DNA from: Mytilus edulis | Taxonomy: Eukaryota; Mollusca; Bivalvia; Mytilida; Mytilidae | Reading direction: 5' to 3' | Length of the DNA stretch: 64,000 nucleotides | NCBI RefSeq assembly: GCF_963676685.1 | Contig: NC_092354.1 | Coordinates: 11,414,746-11,478,745 of the forward strand | Part shown: positions 14,901 through 24,327 of the stretch, in pieces | Layout of the letters: each line of letters starts with the position of its first letter | How positions within the stretch are numbered: the stretch's first letter is position 1 | Notes under the pieces: model-generated | Databases searched by the model: none | Told to the model about the DNA's origin: nothing | Seen by the model: only the letters and a program-made list of their open reading frames with translations | Translations under genes and position numbers: made by a program

Positions 14901-17900
14901 TATAACTTGCATAAAGGATGATCTTGTGAGCCTGGCATCTTTGGTCATGTGTTTTTTTTTTTTTATTATATATAAACACTTTTTTGACCGGAATTGATTT
15001 TCTATTGTTATAAGCGGCCTATTTAAATATGCCAATTCATGTTCTGATTTCTAATAAACATTTTATTTACATGTTACAAATTGACCCTCTTTTATCTAGA
15101 TATAATCTTTCAAGGATAAATAGTTTCATTAAAATCGTATAAAATTATACAATTAAAAGATTTCAATCAGTTTTAAAACAGGTGCCGCTTTGTTAAAATT
15201 TAAATCAGTATTTTAACTTTTAATTTAATCCATTTTGTTGCTCCAAGGTTCCTGTCAGCTAATGTAATTGTTTATATACCAACAATCTTTTATTTTATTA
15301 CTAATAAATGTCAATTTTATTAAATTACTGACTGTTGAAATTTGATGAAGTAAAATTTTGAAAAAATGCCATGAATGAAAATGTTTATGATGAGTCGGGG
15401 GAAAAAATAGTACACCTCCACCAGATGTTGTTAAGTTTCACATTTATGTCACATAAAAAAATCGGTGGACCTGTTTATAGTTTGTTTCATGGCTCAGTGG
15501 TCTAACGCTCTTAATAATTTAGTTACTGCACCACTAGTCTTTCAACACGGATGTTGTGAGTTTGAGTCCAACATGTTCGACTTTAATATAATTGACTAGG
15601 ATTGCCAGTTTCCCTTTCGAAGGTTCTCTCTGAGCGCGCTACCAATAAAATCTGGTAGCGAACAGTGCTTAAAGTAGCCATCTGAAGGACGACTCCGGGT
15701 GCGGCAGTTTCTCGCTGCATTGAAGACCTATTGGCGACCTTCTGCTGTTGTCTGTTATATGGTCCGATTGTTGTCTCTTTGACACATTCCCCATTTCCAT
15801 TCTCAATTTTATTAAATGCACGGCTATATCTAAAATGTCACCAACTCTTGTGAAAACGTATAAGAATACATGAAGAAAACGCAAATGAGAGGCCCCATTT
15901 TGCTCGTTGATATACCGATGATAATTATAATATATAAGTGTAATTGTAAAATTTAATGCTTCATTTCTATACAAAACTATTCTGCGGTCAACGCTTTTAC
16001 ACCCCTAAAAAGTAACAAAAAGAATTCAATTCAGAAGTAAAATTTGTGTCAGAGTCCGGTCAAGCATTGACGCTGGTGATTTTTTTTTCTATTTTGTACA
16101 ATGTAGTTGTATACGTTAAACCAACACCCGGAGTGGTGATTGTACGGTAGGGTTAATAAACCATTATTTTGCGATACTTTATGATATTGCTGTCTTTAAT
16201 ATCGATTATTTGAAAAATACATAAAAAATGTTAATGAGTAAAACAGACGATAGAACTATGGGCAAATAAAAATTAATAAAATAAGATACATATTAAAAAA
16301 ACTGTAGATACGAGAACGCTCTTTAATACCCTCAAATATAAGTCTTTCCTCGGGACAGACACACGACTGACACACACTGTATAATCCTAAATGACAGTTT
16401 AGAACTTGTAAATTTAAAACTTTTTTCCCGGACTTGTTCAACTCTACGTCTGCATTAAGGTTATTTAAGACGTATAACTACATTTTGTACTAATTTCGTG
16501 TACATCTTGATGGGTTTCAGGTTAAAGATACTTAATTAACTTTCAGTGACAAGTATTTGACGTATTATCAGGTGTTGACTTGAGTCAAGTGACCACTTTG
16601 ACCGCATGTGGCGGCGTATTTATGTATCCCACGTCCGACATCACCATATGACCATATCTCGTGCATCCCACGTCCGACATCACCATATGACCATATCTCG
16701 GTAATAGGGTTCTTTTCGTCACGTAATTGTACGTTTATCATTTAATGGTATATGCTGGTATGTGTGTGAATTATTTATTTGTGTTTGAATCTTCAAATGG
16801 AAATAAGTTATGGACATGTTACTTGCAGTGTCAATTTTTCCAAGTGACGAACTCTTTAGGGAAAACCATCGCTAAAATACTATTGTATTGTTCAGGTGCA
16901 TGCTTGACCCATCTATATTTTTTGTCATTGTTTTCATCGATGTTGAATTGCTGTTTTAATGACATTTATCTCACATCTTTTTCGTTTATCTTTTAAAATT
17001 AGTTCATTATTCTAAAACTGACAACTACGAAGTTCGTTCACGGTCGGACGAAGAGAGACATTGACATAAAAACCGTACATATCTTGGGATAAATTAAGGT
17101 GGTGTCTTAATGGGGTGGGGTCACATAATAGTTTCTAGAAGAATAGAAATCGTAATCGGGCAAAAAGAAAAGAGAGTAATGCGATCCCAATATCAATAAT
17201 TCAGATAATATGGGACCAACAAAATATAAATAATGACGTAAAATGGTCTGAGCATTATAGAAAACATAAATTGTCATTACCCGGCATCAAGCCCCTCTTG
17301 TAAATCTAACATATCGAAAAAAATCCAACTGTGACACTGACAATACGAAATTGAATCATTCTTTCATTCATTTTTACAAACTATTTCTAACAATCCTTTC
17401 GGTATATATTTCATTTGACTGGTGTATATATATCTAAAAATAAACAGTATGTCTATGAAATATTTATTTGAATATGATGCTGTATTGATATTTGATATCA
17501 GCTTTCTAAATGCCAGGAATGAAAAAAAATATAGATAAATCGGAGGCAAAAGACATTCGTATTTCACATAATTTTGCATGTACAAGTAAAATATATATAT
17601 ATCGGTCAGATTTTTTAAAATGATGACTTTAACAGATAAAAATAATAACTAATTAAACCGGAGAAAACAAAAAAAAATATTTGTTGTGAAAATTAATGTG
17701 CGATTCAAAAACATGAGTTTATGATCTGCTTACCTTTACGGAGCACAAATAAGTTTGCCTAGCGTATAAAGTTATAGGTATTATAAGCCTGGTTTGATAA
17801 ATATCGGCCCGGCTTTTATAGTATGGTCGCGTTGTTTCTGTATAGCGTTGTTTGGTTTATTGTTTGTCTTTTTCTATAGTTTCTCGTTATCGGTTTTTGC

Positions 17901-20900
17901 CATGGCGTTTTTGGTTGTTCTTCGACTGATGTATTTTGAATGTCCCTTTTGTAGAGGATTAAAAATATTCGAGATACAGTGAATGATGTACAATGTAAGG
18001 CATTAATTTAACAACTGCATAGTTCATTATAAAAGAGGGACGAAAGATACCAAAGGGACAGTCAAACTCATAAATCTAAAACAAACTGACAACGCCATGC
18101 CTAAAAATGAAAAAGACAAACAGAAATACAATAGTACACATGACACAACATAGAAAACTAAAGAATAAACAACACGAACCCCACCAAAAACTAGGGGTGC
18201 TCTCAGGTGCTCCGGAAGGGTAAGCAGATCCTGCTCCACATGTGGCACCCGTCGTGTTGCTTATGTGATTATAAAAGATGGTGTAAAAAAGGGACAAGTT
18301 TCTAATTTGTTTTTATTTGTTTTTTAGTTTTCGAACCAGTAGCAATAAGACAGCAGATGGTGTTTGAGATGTTCATCATGCTGAAAACATTCTTATCGGC
18401 AGTGGCAGCAGGTACGTTCGAACAAATATTAACGATACAATCTTACTGTACAAAATGGACCAGATGCACGTTTTGATAACACATGCCGACCGTACCAGAG
18501 CTGTATAGCTAGTCAAGGTCGTTAAAATATAAAATAAGAAGATGTGGTATGATTGCCAATGAGACCACTGTCCATAAGTGACCAACATGACACAGAAATT
18601 AACAACTATAGGTCACCGTACGGCCTTCAACAATGAGCAAATCCCATACCGAGTAGTCAGCTATAAAAGGCCCCGAAATGAAAAACTTCCATTCACTTTG
18701 ATAACAAATGAATTATTAGTGATGTTTGAGGCCAAAATATTTGATCCAAAACTTATAGTTATAGTTAAAGTTATAGCAAAATAATGGGAAACGCTAAAAC
18801 AAAATAGGGAACAATTGAGATCCAATAGTATTCAAATATCAGCATAACAAAACAAAACCAGGAAAAAAACCCAACTTAAATTTGAAAAAGATAATACTGT
18901 TTGTATATGCCAGTTTTGAAACGGAATATAAACAATTAAATAAAAGGCTAGATTAAATGGCTCTTTGAACAACATCGGGTGAATGATAATTTTTGCTGGT
19001 TTTTAATAGTCTTTTTGCTGCTCTTTATTTCTTGTTTGTGTTGTTTTAAGCATATAAATATATATATTTTTGTTCTATTTCAGGACAGTTGTGTTTTGTT
19101 ATTTTATCTATTATTCCTCCAGTGAAAGAGAAGTTTATGCATGCTTTAGAGGAATATACGAGTTGTTTTTCACAGAAGACTCTATTTACATCAGCACTTG
19201 GATCTTTCATTTTAGGAATCGGCATGGCATTGAGCGGAGCTGTAAGTTTTCTACGAATTTAATTCTCTTACTACACACTTTCAACACGAGTATTTCCCTG
19301 TATGTAATTAAATCTCCGGCCACTCCGGCTTCTCAAGTTCCACCAATAAAAACTGGCCGCCACAAATTTATAACAAAACTATTTGTGTTGCTGTGAATTA
19401 TACACTGGTTGTAGAAAACAATGTGCTTCTTTCCTTGAAAGTACTCTTGGTAAGTTGAAAGTATTAAAATAGGCGTTTTAATCGACTTTATTTGAAATTA
19501 ATTATTCATACCAAACGCTTTTTAGCCTACAAAAGATTTAAACTACACCTGTAATTAACAGATTTAAAACAATTGAATAATACATGCATTTCACATAGAT
19601 AAATTTGCTCTTTCCGTCTGCTCATCATTTCCATTTTCAAAGGGAAAATAACTCTCTAATTACAGACTCGGATTACGGAGCTGTGCATCAAGAATCTCCT
19701 ACACACCCCAAACTTTTGAAAATAAATTCAACAATTATTAAAAATCGTATTATGTTTATTACACCTGTTTGATATTTAGAAAGAATAACTTTATTCTATT
19801 TAAATGCATTATATATTTTTACTTCAAACATACAATCACAGTCATATTCAAAATGGGTTTTTTCTTGCAGTGTCCTGCTATGGTGTTAATACAGATAGGT
19901 ACATGGGTACCGAATGCAAGTAAGTATATTATCAATAAACATGTTTGAAATTAAGGACAAATACAATATTCTCGCTGAAGTATGGCTTCAAATGTACCAT
20001 GCTTCATTGCAAAAAAACAAAGACTTCAATAAACACATCTATCAAATAGAACTTAAGAATAAAATAATTCCATTAAAAACCAATCAACGAAAATACATTT
20101 TTCCGGTTCATGAAAACCGTTGATTTAAAATGTGATATAATTTCTTTGCAATTATTGGTTTAACTTCAAGCAGAATTTTAAGAAGTACAGTAAAACCTGA
20201 CTAAACCGAATCCTGTATAAACCGAACATGTTCGTTAGCACCGTCATATCAAATTATGTGCGTTGTGAACCTGATAAAACCGAACATCGGCCAAAACCGA
20301 ACAAAATCTTAGGTCAAGAAGAGATTCGGTTTAAACAGGTTTCACTGTATATATATACACGTCTTCTTGAATTCAAAGTCAAGCCAGGCAGTTTACGTAA
20401 TTGAGTGAGACAACTTTTATTTTGATATGATATACTGTTTGTCATCTTTTGATGAGAGTTCCATTCAGGGAAAACTCTCTTTCTAAAACATTTCAGACTT
20501 TTACATTTTCAAGTAATTTATATTTGGTTTATGAAATCCAGTAATCTTATTTTTGTAGATTTTTTTTATATATAATCATTCAATAATTATCTAAAATCTC
20601 TAACTATATTTAACATTATTTATATTTGTATTAATTTGTCTATTTATAGTTTTTTCACTGATTGGTTGTTTACTTGGAGCCTTGGTCTACGGAATGATCG
20701 CCCCTTTTGTAGAAAGATTAACGAGACCCAAGAACCCAATGGAAAAACACAGGTATTTAAATTTCACTTTCTAATATATGTTTTTTTTTTAAATATATAT
20801 ATACTGTGAAATCTGACTAAACCGAATCCTGTATAAACGGAAACCTGTATAAACCAAACATGTTCGTAAGCACCGTCATATCAAATTATGTGCGTTGTGA

Positions 20901-23900
20901 ACCTAATTAAGCCGAACATTGACCAAAACCGAACAAAATCTAAAGTCCCGAAGAGGTTTGATTTAATCAGCTTTCACTGTATGTTATTAAAAAGTTTCAG
21001 TATTTTGGAAACATTGATTTTATTTTGTCATTTATAAATAAGATTACCAAGAGGAACTGAAAAAAGTCGATAAAAACTGTTTACAAATCGGTAAACAATA
21101 TAAAAATTTCGAAAAAACCCAAAAAGGCCCATAAAACAACTACATAAGAACTCAAGACTGAGGAACAAGAACCCCTATATATTACGTCTTTCAACTGATC
21201 GTAATTCTAGATAAACAGTTGATTTTCATAAAGTTTAATTTATAACGTAATAATCTGGAATTTATATCATTGATGTAAAAGTCTGTAAATATCTTATATT
21301 TAACAACGTGTATTTCATATACTCATGTAGGTTTTTTTTTTTTTATACATCTTTCAGTATTCCAGCGACGTTTAAAATACCATTCTTCGCACTGGCATTA
21401 CCAATGAGTATTTTATTGGGAATAGTAGTTTTTATAATGGAATGGTTCTGGCCATGGACCAAAGACACAGACTTGATTCATGTGAGTATTTTGCCTGTTG
21501 ATGATCGAATAAAACAAGGACTTCTGGACTTAAAACAGACAAAAGGACTATTGATTCTATAAACAGACAAAAGGACTATTGATTCTATAAACAGACAAAA
21601 GGACTATTGATTCTATAAACAGACAAAAGGACTATTGATTCTATAAACCATTCGTTCACTTGTTTGTTTACTGCACCTATTTTCCAAATTTTATGAATTG
21701 AATATTTAAATTGAATTTTAAAAAGTCGCAACAATTTTTCGTCTCGAGAGGTTTTCTAACAAATAAAAAAAAAAAGAACTAACTGGTATCGATACAAAGT
21801 AATTACATTTAACTGAAAAAATACGCTCCCTTATGTTCGTATTTTGTTTTGCCAATCGATTTACGACGTTAATGTTGCTTTTATTAAAGTGGTCTTTTCT
21901 GTATTTTACAGTTTTAACAAGACATTCTTAATTTTATATTTCAGAGAAGTAATCCACCATCAGCTAATGTTTTTACAGCAGTTTCATGGCCGCCGTATGC
22001 TTCCGGTAAGTATTTGTTATTTGATATTTTAATATACATAATTTATAATAATTTAATGCATCAATTTTGAATTGACAGTAAAAGTCCAAACATAGCAAAA
22101 TCATACCTGCCAACCTCTAGAAGTGTGTATGACAACGCCTTGACAAAATGTAAGACACAGTTTGCAAAAACCAAAATAGACACTAATTTAATAGACTGGG
22201 AAACTAGACCATACCAGACGGTGGTATTTCAGAAGTATAAGCAGATCCTGCTCCACAAAAACTGTGCTATCCAAAACTATATAAGCATTAAGCATAAACT
22301 AAGTTATATAGTGTCTAATATGTCAAATGAACAGATGTGCAATAGCTGGATGAGATATTCCTACGCTGAAAATTTCCAAATCGACAAGCGACTTTAAATT
22401 AACCAATAAGCAGGGAAACACATCGGATTTTTCAAATGAATACGTACACATTATTTGTCTAATTCTGTTATATACATTTGTTTAGGTAAAGCACTTTATC
22501 TTATCTGAAGAATTTATTGTACTATATTACAGGTATAATCCTAGGAATTATGCAGTTACCGTTAGTTTTATTTGTACAAGACACAGTAGGTGGCAGCAGT
22601 GCCTACGTCACAGTGATGTCACAATGGGTTGTAACCGACAAATTACAGAAAATCTTTCCATATCTTGCCAGTAAAAGATTAGGCGTTGGAAATTGGTGGC
22701 AGGTAAGTCTCGTCGAATTGTAGTTATATAAAAAGATGTGGAAGGATTCTAGTAGTCAGCACTTCGGTGTTGACATGAATATCAATTATAAAATTATGAT
22801 CATTTTTAGAAATTAACTGTTTGCAAAGGTATGACTTATTCGAAATACTAAAGATTTTATGAACCCAGGCATAGGTTACCTTTGCCGTATTTGGCACAAC
22901 TTTTTGGAAATGTGTGTCCTCAATGCTCTTTAACTTTGTATTTGTTTAGCTTTCTAATAATTTTTGATCAGAATATCACTGATGAGTCTTATGTAGACAA
23001 AACGCGAGTCTGGAGTATCGAATTATAAGTCTGGTACCTTTGATAACTATAAGAGGCAGCTATCCATCAGAGTATAAATGACATGCATGATCCGACCGAA
23101 TGTGGCCTCGTATATATATATGCATCCCGATTGGTTTTTTTTCCTGGAGCTGTGGGAGTATACAGACAACAATTTTAAAAGAATATATATACTGATCTGA
23201 CTACTGAAAAAGCTTCTGTAATAAAAAAAAATTAAATGGAAACATGACCTTATAGTCGGTTACTTAAAATGCACTATTTTTCTTTAACAAAAATTGGAAA
23301 TATATTTTCAGCCAACTTATAAAACTTTTATATGATTTACTTTCATTTGCAGGTATTTTTAGTTTGTGGCGCAGTAATTGGAGGGTTAATATCATCGTCG
23401 GCGTCATCATCATTAACAGTCGCTGTTGGAGCACCAGCACATGTGGCATTTTTCGGTGGATTTTTTCTCATATTTGGAGCAAGATTTGCTTCAGGATGCA
23501 CAAGGTACATATGACTTCAATTTTAAACGCCCGGACATAAGGTGAACGTATTCAATATGATGCCTCGCGAAGAGAACGTCATGCAAACCCTCCGCACGTT
23601 AAAAACAATAAATGAACTCTTTGAGGGATCTATCAGTGGATGGTTGCCAAAAAAATATTGCCCTATCCAACATGACCTCATTCTAAAATGGCAGTTCAAA
23701 TTTTTCGCTTTCATTCAAGTTCATGCATTAAACTATTAAGAATAAACGTGTCTGCTACAACGTATGAATATATCTAAATTTCAAATGTCATAAATAAAGG
23801 CAACAGTATTATACCGCTGTTCGAAATTCATAAATCGATCGAGAAAAAACAAATCCCGGTTACAAACTAAAACTGAGAGAAAAACATCAAATATAACAGG

Positions 23901-24327
23901 AGAACAACGACACAACAGAAACAATAAAATGCAACAGAAACGAACTATTATATAACAATGGCCATTTTCCTGACTTGGTACATGACATTTTCAGAACAAA
24001 TGGTGGGTTGAAGCTGGTTATGTGGCTAGCATAAAACGCTGCATATGAATAATGCTATCAAAATATAAAATACGATTTATGTGAAGTCTATCTTTTCATA
24101 CTGTTCGCAATAACAAAAAACATTAACAGGATTTTTTAAAGTAAAGTATTAACGAAGGTTTTTTTTTTTTAATTTTTAGTGGTCATGGGATATCAGGCAT
24201 GGGTTTATTAGTGTGGATGTCATTTGTAGCAGTTCCTTTTATGTTTGGAGGTGGAATAGCAACTTCTTTCGCTATGAAAGCTACGGGTGCATTGGACAAT
24301 TATGTGACGTCGACCGGTGCTATCTGA
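2705..24327 (+). CDS. YeeE/YedE-family sulfur (thiosulfate-type) transporter, ten-exon gene
   Basis: This spliced gene encodes a 427-aa multi-pass membrane protein. Exons: 2705-2939, 18328-18411, 19084-19241, 19871-19919, 20650-20752, 21358-21481, 21945-22005, 22533-22702, 23353-23504, 24180-24327. All introns are GT-AG, phases agree at every junction, and the lengths sum to 1284 nt with TGA. The protein has a hydrophilic N-terminal tail (about residues 1-55), then two pseudo-symmetric hydrophobic halves. Each half ends in the family signature: GIGMALSGACP (Cys160) and GARFASGCTSGHGISGM (Cys377). In bacterial YeeE/TsuA, conserved cysteines in such motifs relay thiosulfate through the membrane. 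Length is somewhat above bacterial members because of the tail. The ATG at 2705 is the only reasonable start in exon 1. Family membership is very likely; substrate and membrane location in the animal cell are inference. Confidence 0.93.
3163..3362 (+). repeat. Tandem repeat, three units of 61-70 bp
   Basis: Units start at 3163, 3224 and 3294, each ATTCTTGATTAT...CCTTTATTT-GGTAA or AGTAA... ending in TACAGACTGATT. The second and third have an extra TACTA-C/TCAAA block. It lies at the start of intron 1. Confidence 0.85.
6291..6420 (-). repeat. Interspersed repeat family A (GGGTGCGGG element)
   Basis: The reverse strand reads from the CCGGGTGCGGGATTTTCTCG core to CATTCCCTATTTCCATTCTC. The same family recurs at 9024, 15676, 43187 and 54347, with partial copies at 44363 and 55633. 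It is a short non-coding element of bivalve type; I cannot assign a transposon class. Confidence 0.8.
6665..6815 (+). repeat. Interspersed repeat family C
   Basis: TTTAGTTTTATATGTTGTGT, then GTACTATTGCTTTTGCGGCG and TTATGAGTTTGAATGTCTCT. Other copies are at 17835 and 46965 (+) and 18030 (-). Confidence 0.7.
7490..7655 (-). repeat. Diverged family B copy, reverse orientation
   Basis: The + strand reads GCCTTTTATAGCGAACTATG, then CTATGACATTTTGGTCTCTG and TTTTCTCATTTGCAATCATA, which is the reverse complement of family B with many substitutions. Confidence 0.65.
8572..8696. mobile_element. Short inverted-repeat element (MITE remnant)
   Basis: Arms 8572-8608 and 8660-8696 are inverted and roughly three-quarters identical (CCGTTTCAGAAT and TGGGTAAT shared). 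The spacer is 51 bp, and no target duplication was recognised. Confidence 0.55.
9024..9210 (+). repeat. Interspersed repeat family A with internal 3 x 20 bp expansion
   Basis: Core CCGGGTGCGGGATTTT is followed by three back-to-back 20-bp units (9111, 9131, 9151) of TCTTTGGTCGGGTTGTTGTC, then CTCCATTTCCATTCTCAATT. Other copies have one such unit. Confidence 0.85.
9259..9390. mobile_element. hAT-like MITE, 132 bp
   Basis: Termini are CAGTGGCGGATCCAG and, inverted, CAGAGGCGGATTTAG (12 of 15 match). CAGNGGCGG ends are typical of hAT elements. A matching 8-bp target duplication is not apparent, so the class call is moderate. Confidence 0.6.
9988..10172. mobile_element. Foldback element, 85-bp arms with 15-bp loop
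   Basis: Arms 9988-10072 and 10088-10172 are inverted with about 78 of 85 positions matching. The loop reads TGAGCCGAAGGCGAG, which itself contains the mini-hairpin GCC-GAA-GGC. It has no coding capacity. Confidence 0.9.
10441..10560 (+). repeat. Tandem array, four 29-31 bp units with AAACCACGCCCC
   Basis: Units start at 10441, 10470, 10500 and 10531. Each contains AAACCACGCCCC, preceded by TATCAGAG-like and followed by (A/T)CGGTCA-like bases. CCACGCCC matches the binding consensus of KLF/Sp-type zinc fingers; regulatory use is inference. Confidence 0.85.
12647..12880. mobile_element. MITE of 234 bp with six TAATCA-type boxes
   Basis: Terminal inverted repeats GAGGCCCCTCATGGGG and GAGGGCCCTCATGGGG match 15 of 16. 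The direct repeat CACATT flanks both sides (12641-12646, 12881-12886). Inside are six 14-mers of TAATCA(C/A)ATAATCA at 12681, 12712, 12748, 12785, 12816 and 12847. A run of G follows the left terminus. Confidence 0.8.
13506..13695 (+). repeat. Interspersed repeat family B (GATGTGGTATGATTGCC element)
   Basis: GAAGATGTGGTATGATTGCC, CAATGAGACAACTATCCAC, CCGTATGGCCTTCAACAATG and CTATAAAAGGCCCCG occur in order. Copies are at 18538 and 47050 (+), and at 7490 and 47180 (-). Confidence 0.85.
14330..14640. other. Intron 1 segment with a 104-codon open frame, probably repeat-derived
   Basis: The + strand frame at 14322-14636 is open and Cys-rich but shows no recognised domain. The stretch CTTGCCACTGGACGTTGAG resembles a common bivalve repeat, so I do not call a gene. 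Confidence 0.4.
14839..15035 (+). repeat. Direct repeat pair of about 41 bp, 156 bp apart
   Basis: TTGTTATAAGC(A/G)GCCTATTTAAATATG occurs in both 14839-14879 and 14995-15035, with T-rich DNA between. Confidence 0.75.
15485..15675 (+). mobile_element. tRNA-derived SINE
   Basis: The pol III A box TGGCTCAGTGG (15490-15500) and B box AGTTTGAGTCC (15559-15569) are both near consensus, followed by a non-tRNA body. No cloverleaf spanning both boxes was apparent by eye, so it is not called a tRNA gene. Confidence 0.6.
15676..15815 (+). repeat. Interspersed repeat family A
   Basis: ACTCCGGGTGCGGCAG to CCATTTCCATTCTCAATTTT. It follows a tRNA-like SINE directly. Confidence 0.8.
16623..16700 (+). repeat. 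Tandem duplication, 2 x 39 bp
   Basis: TG(T/C)ATCCCACGTCCGACATC followed by ACCATATGACCATATCTCG, twice, with one mismatch. Confidence 0.9.
17835..17965 (+). repeat. Family C copy, left arm of an inverted pair in intron 1
   Basis: TTTGGTTTATTGTTTGTC, GCCATGGCGTTTTTGG and GTATTTTGAATGTCCCTTTT occur in order. The - strand copy starts about 65 bp further on. Confidence 0.65.
18030..18275 (-). repeat. Family C copy, right arm of an inverted pair, 53 bp before exon 2
   Basis: The + strand carries ACGAAAGATACCAAAGGGAC, CAAACTGACAACGCCATGCC, CACGAACCCCACCAAAAACT and GGTAAGCAGATCCTGCTCC, a well-preserved long copy. Confidence 0.8.
18328..18411 (+). CDS. YeeE/YedE-like gene, exon 2 (residues 79-106)
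   Basis: The exon follows a pyrimidine-rich acceptor ending TTTTTAG and ends at G|GTACG. It encodes VFEPVAIRQQMVFEMF and IMLKTFLSAVAA. Joined to exon 1 this gives FGFAMEKSRVFEP, the usual continuity between the first two helices in this family, so no missing exon is needed in the 15.4 kb intron. Confidence 0.9.
18538..18700 (+). repeat. Interspersed repeat family B, in intron 2
   Basis: GAAGATGTGGTATGATTGCC to CTATAAAAGGCCCCGAAATG, about 125 bp past exon 2. Confidence 0.85.
19084..19241 (+). CDS. YeeE/YedE-like gene, exon 3 (residues 107-159)
   Basis: The exon lies between TTTCAG and GTAAG. It encodes a helix (QLCFVILSIIPPV), a charged loop, and the helix ending GIGMALSGA, which is the first half of the family signature. 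The signature cysteine is the first codon of exon 4. Confidence 0.92.
19871..19919 (+). CDS. YeeE/YedE-like gene, exon 4 (residues 160-175), microexon with signature Cys160
   Basis: This 49-bp exon (acceptor TTGCAG, donor A|GTAAGT) encodes CPAMVLIQIGTWVPNA. It completes the SGACP motif of the first half-repeat. Confidence 0.92.
20188..20347. mobile_element. Tigger/pogo-like MITE, 160 bp, in intron 4
   Basis: Ends CAGTAAAACCTG-ACTAAACCGAA and, inverted, CAGTGAAACCTG-TTTAAACCGAA. A TA target duplication lies on each side (20186-20187, 20348-20349). Confidence 0.85.
20650..20752 (+). CDS. YeeE/YedE-like gene, exon 5 (residues 176-209)
   Basis: The exon (acceptor TTATAG, donor AG|GTATT) encodes the helix IFSLIGCLLGALVYGMIAPF followed by a basic loop ending NPMEKHR. 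Each flanking intron carries one copy of a Tigger-like MITE. Confidence 0.9.
20804..20979. mobile_element. Tigger/pogo-like MITE, 176 bp, in intron 5
   Basis: This is a second copy, starting CTGTGAAATCTGACTAAACC and ending CTTTCACTG, again flanked by TA. It is slightly longer because an AACCGAATC-like segment near its start is repeated. Confidence 0.8.
21358..21481 (+). CDS. YeeE/YedE-like gene, exon 6 (residues 210-251)
   Basis: The acceptor CTTTCAG follows a long T tract; the donor is T|GTGAG. It encodes a helix starting IPFFALALPMSILLGIVV, then MEWFWPWTKDTD. A four-unit 28-bp tandem repeat starts 52 bp past the donor. Confidence 0.9.
21533..21644 (+). repeat. Perfect tandem repeat, 4 x 28 bp, in intron 6
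   Basis: The unit is AAACAGACAAAAGGACTATT plus GATTCTAT, at 21533, 21561, 21589 and 21617 with no differences. Confidence 0.95.
21945..22005 (+). CDS. YeeE/YedE-like gene, exon 7 (residues 252-271)
   Basis: This 61-bp exon (acceptor TTTCAG, donor G|GTAAG) encodes RSNPPSANVFTAVSWPPYAS, the linker into the second half-repeat. The W-PP-Y-ASG stretch is typical of the start of the second YeeE half. Confidence 0.88.
22533..22702 (+). CDS. YeeE/YedE-like gene, exon 8 (residues 272-328)
   Basis: The exon (acceptor ATTACAG, donor CAG|GTAAG) encodes helix GIILGIMQLPLVLFVQD, then a GG-SSAYVT loop and a polar segment ending RLGVGNWWQ, matching the extramembrane segment between helices of the second half. 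Confidence 0.92.
22742..23055 (+). repeat. Interspersed repeat family E, in intron 8
   Basis: GTCAGCACTTCGGTGTTGAC, CCTTTGCCGTATTTGGCACA, GACAAAACGCGAGTCTGGAG and CTGGTACCTTTGATAACTAT occur in order. Related copies are at 54775-55070 (+) and 30488-30605 (-). Confidence 0.8.
23353..23504 (+). CDS. YeeE/YedE-like gene, exon 9 (residues 329-378), signature Cys377
   Basis: The exon (acceptor TTTGCAG, donor AG|GTACA) encodes VCGAVIGGLI, a small loop, then HVAFFGGFFLIFGARFASGC. This is the strongest family hallmark, and it is completed by TSGHGISGM across the exon 9/10 junction. Confidence 0.94.
23815..24050 (+). repeat. Interspersed repeat family D, in intron 9
   Basis: ACTGAGAGAAAAACATCAAA, GGAGAACAACGACACAACAG, GAAACGAACTATTATATAAC and CCTGACTTGGTACATGACAT occur in order. 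I recognise this as a common bivalve-type repeat; only one copy is in the window. Confidence 0.65.
24180..24327 (+). CDS. YeeE/YedE-like gene, exon 10 (residues 379-427) and stop
   Basis: The exon follows the acceptor TTTTTAG. It encodes SGHGISGMG and a last helix (LLVWMSFVAVPFMFGGG), then a short tail ending STGAI and TGA. No clear AATAAA was found in the next few hundred bases, so the 3' end of the transcript is unknown. Confidence 0.93.

Larger units (their letters stand above)
2940..18327 (+). other. Intron 1 of the YeeE-like gene (15.4 kb)
   Basis: The intron runs from GTAGG to TTTTTAG and holds no coding exon that I can support. Its contents are tandem repeats, MITEs, foldbacks and interspersed repeats listed separately. 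Stretches 3650-5690, 7700-8560, 10680-12640, 12900-13500, 13700-14330 and 16000-16600 show only AT-rich unique-looking DNA. Confidence 0.85.

Noticed and set aside
15485-15675. A tRNA gene
   Set aside because: A and B boxes are present, but no cloverleaf with matching acceptor arms was apparent, and a repeat follows directly. A SINE explains it better.
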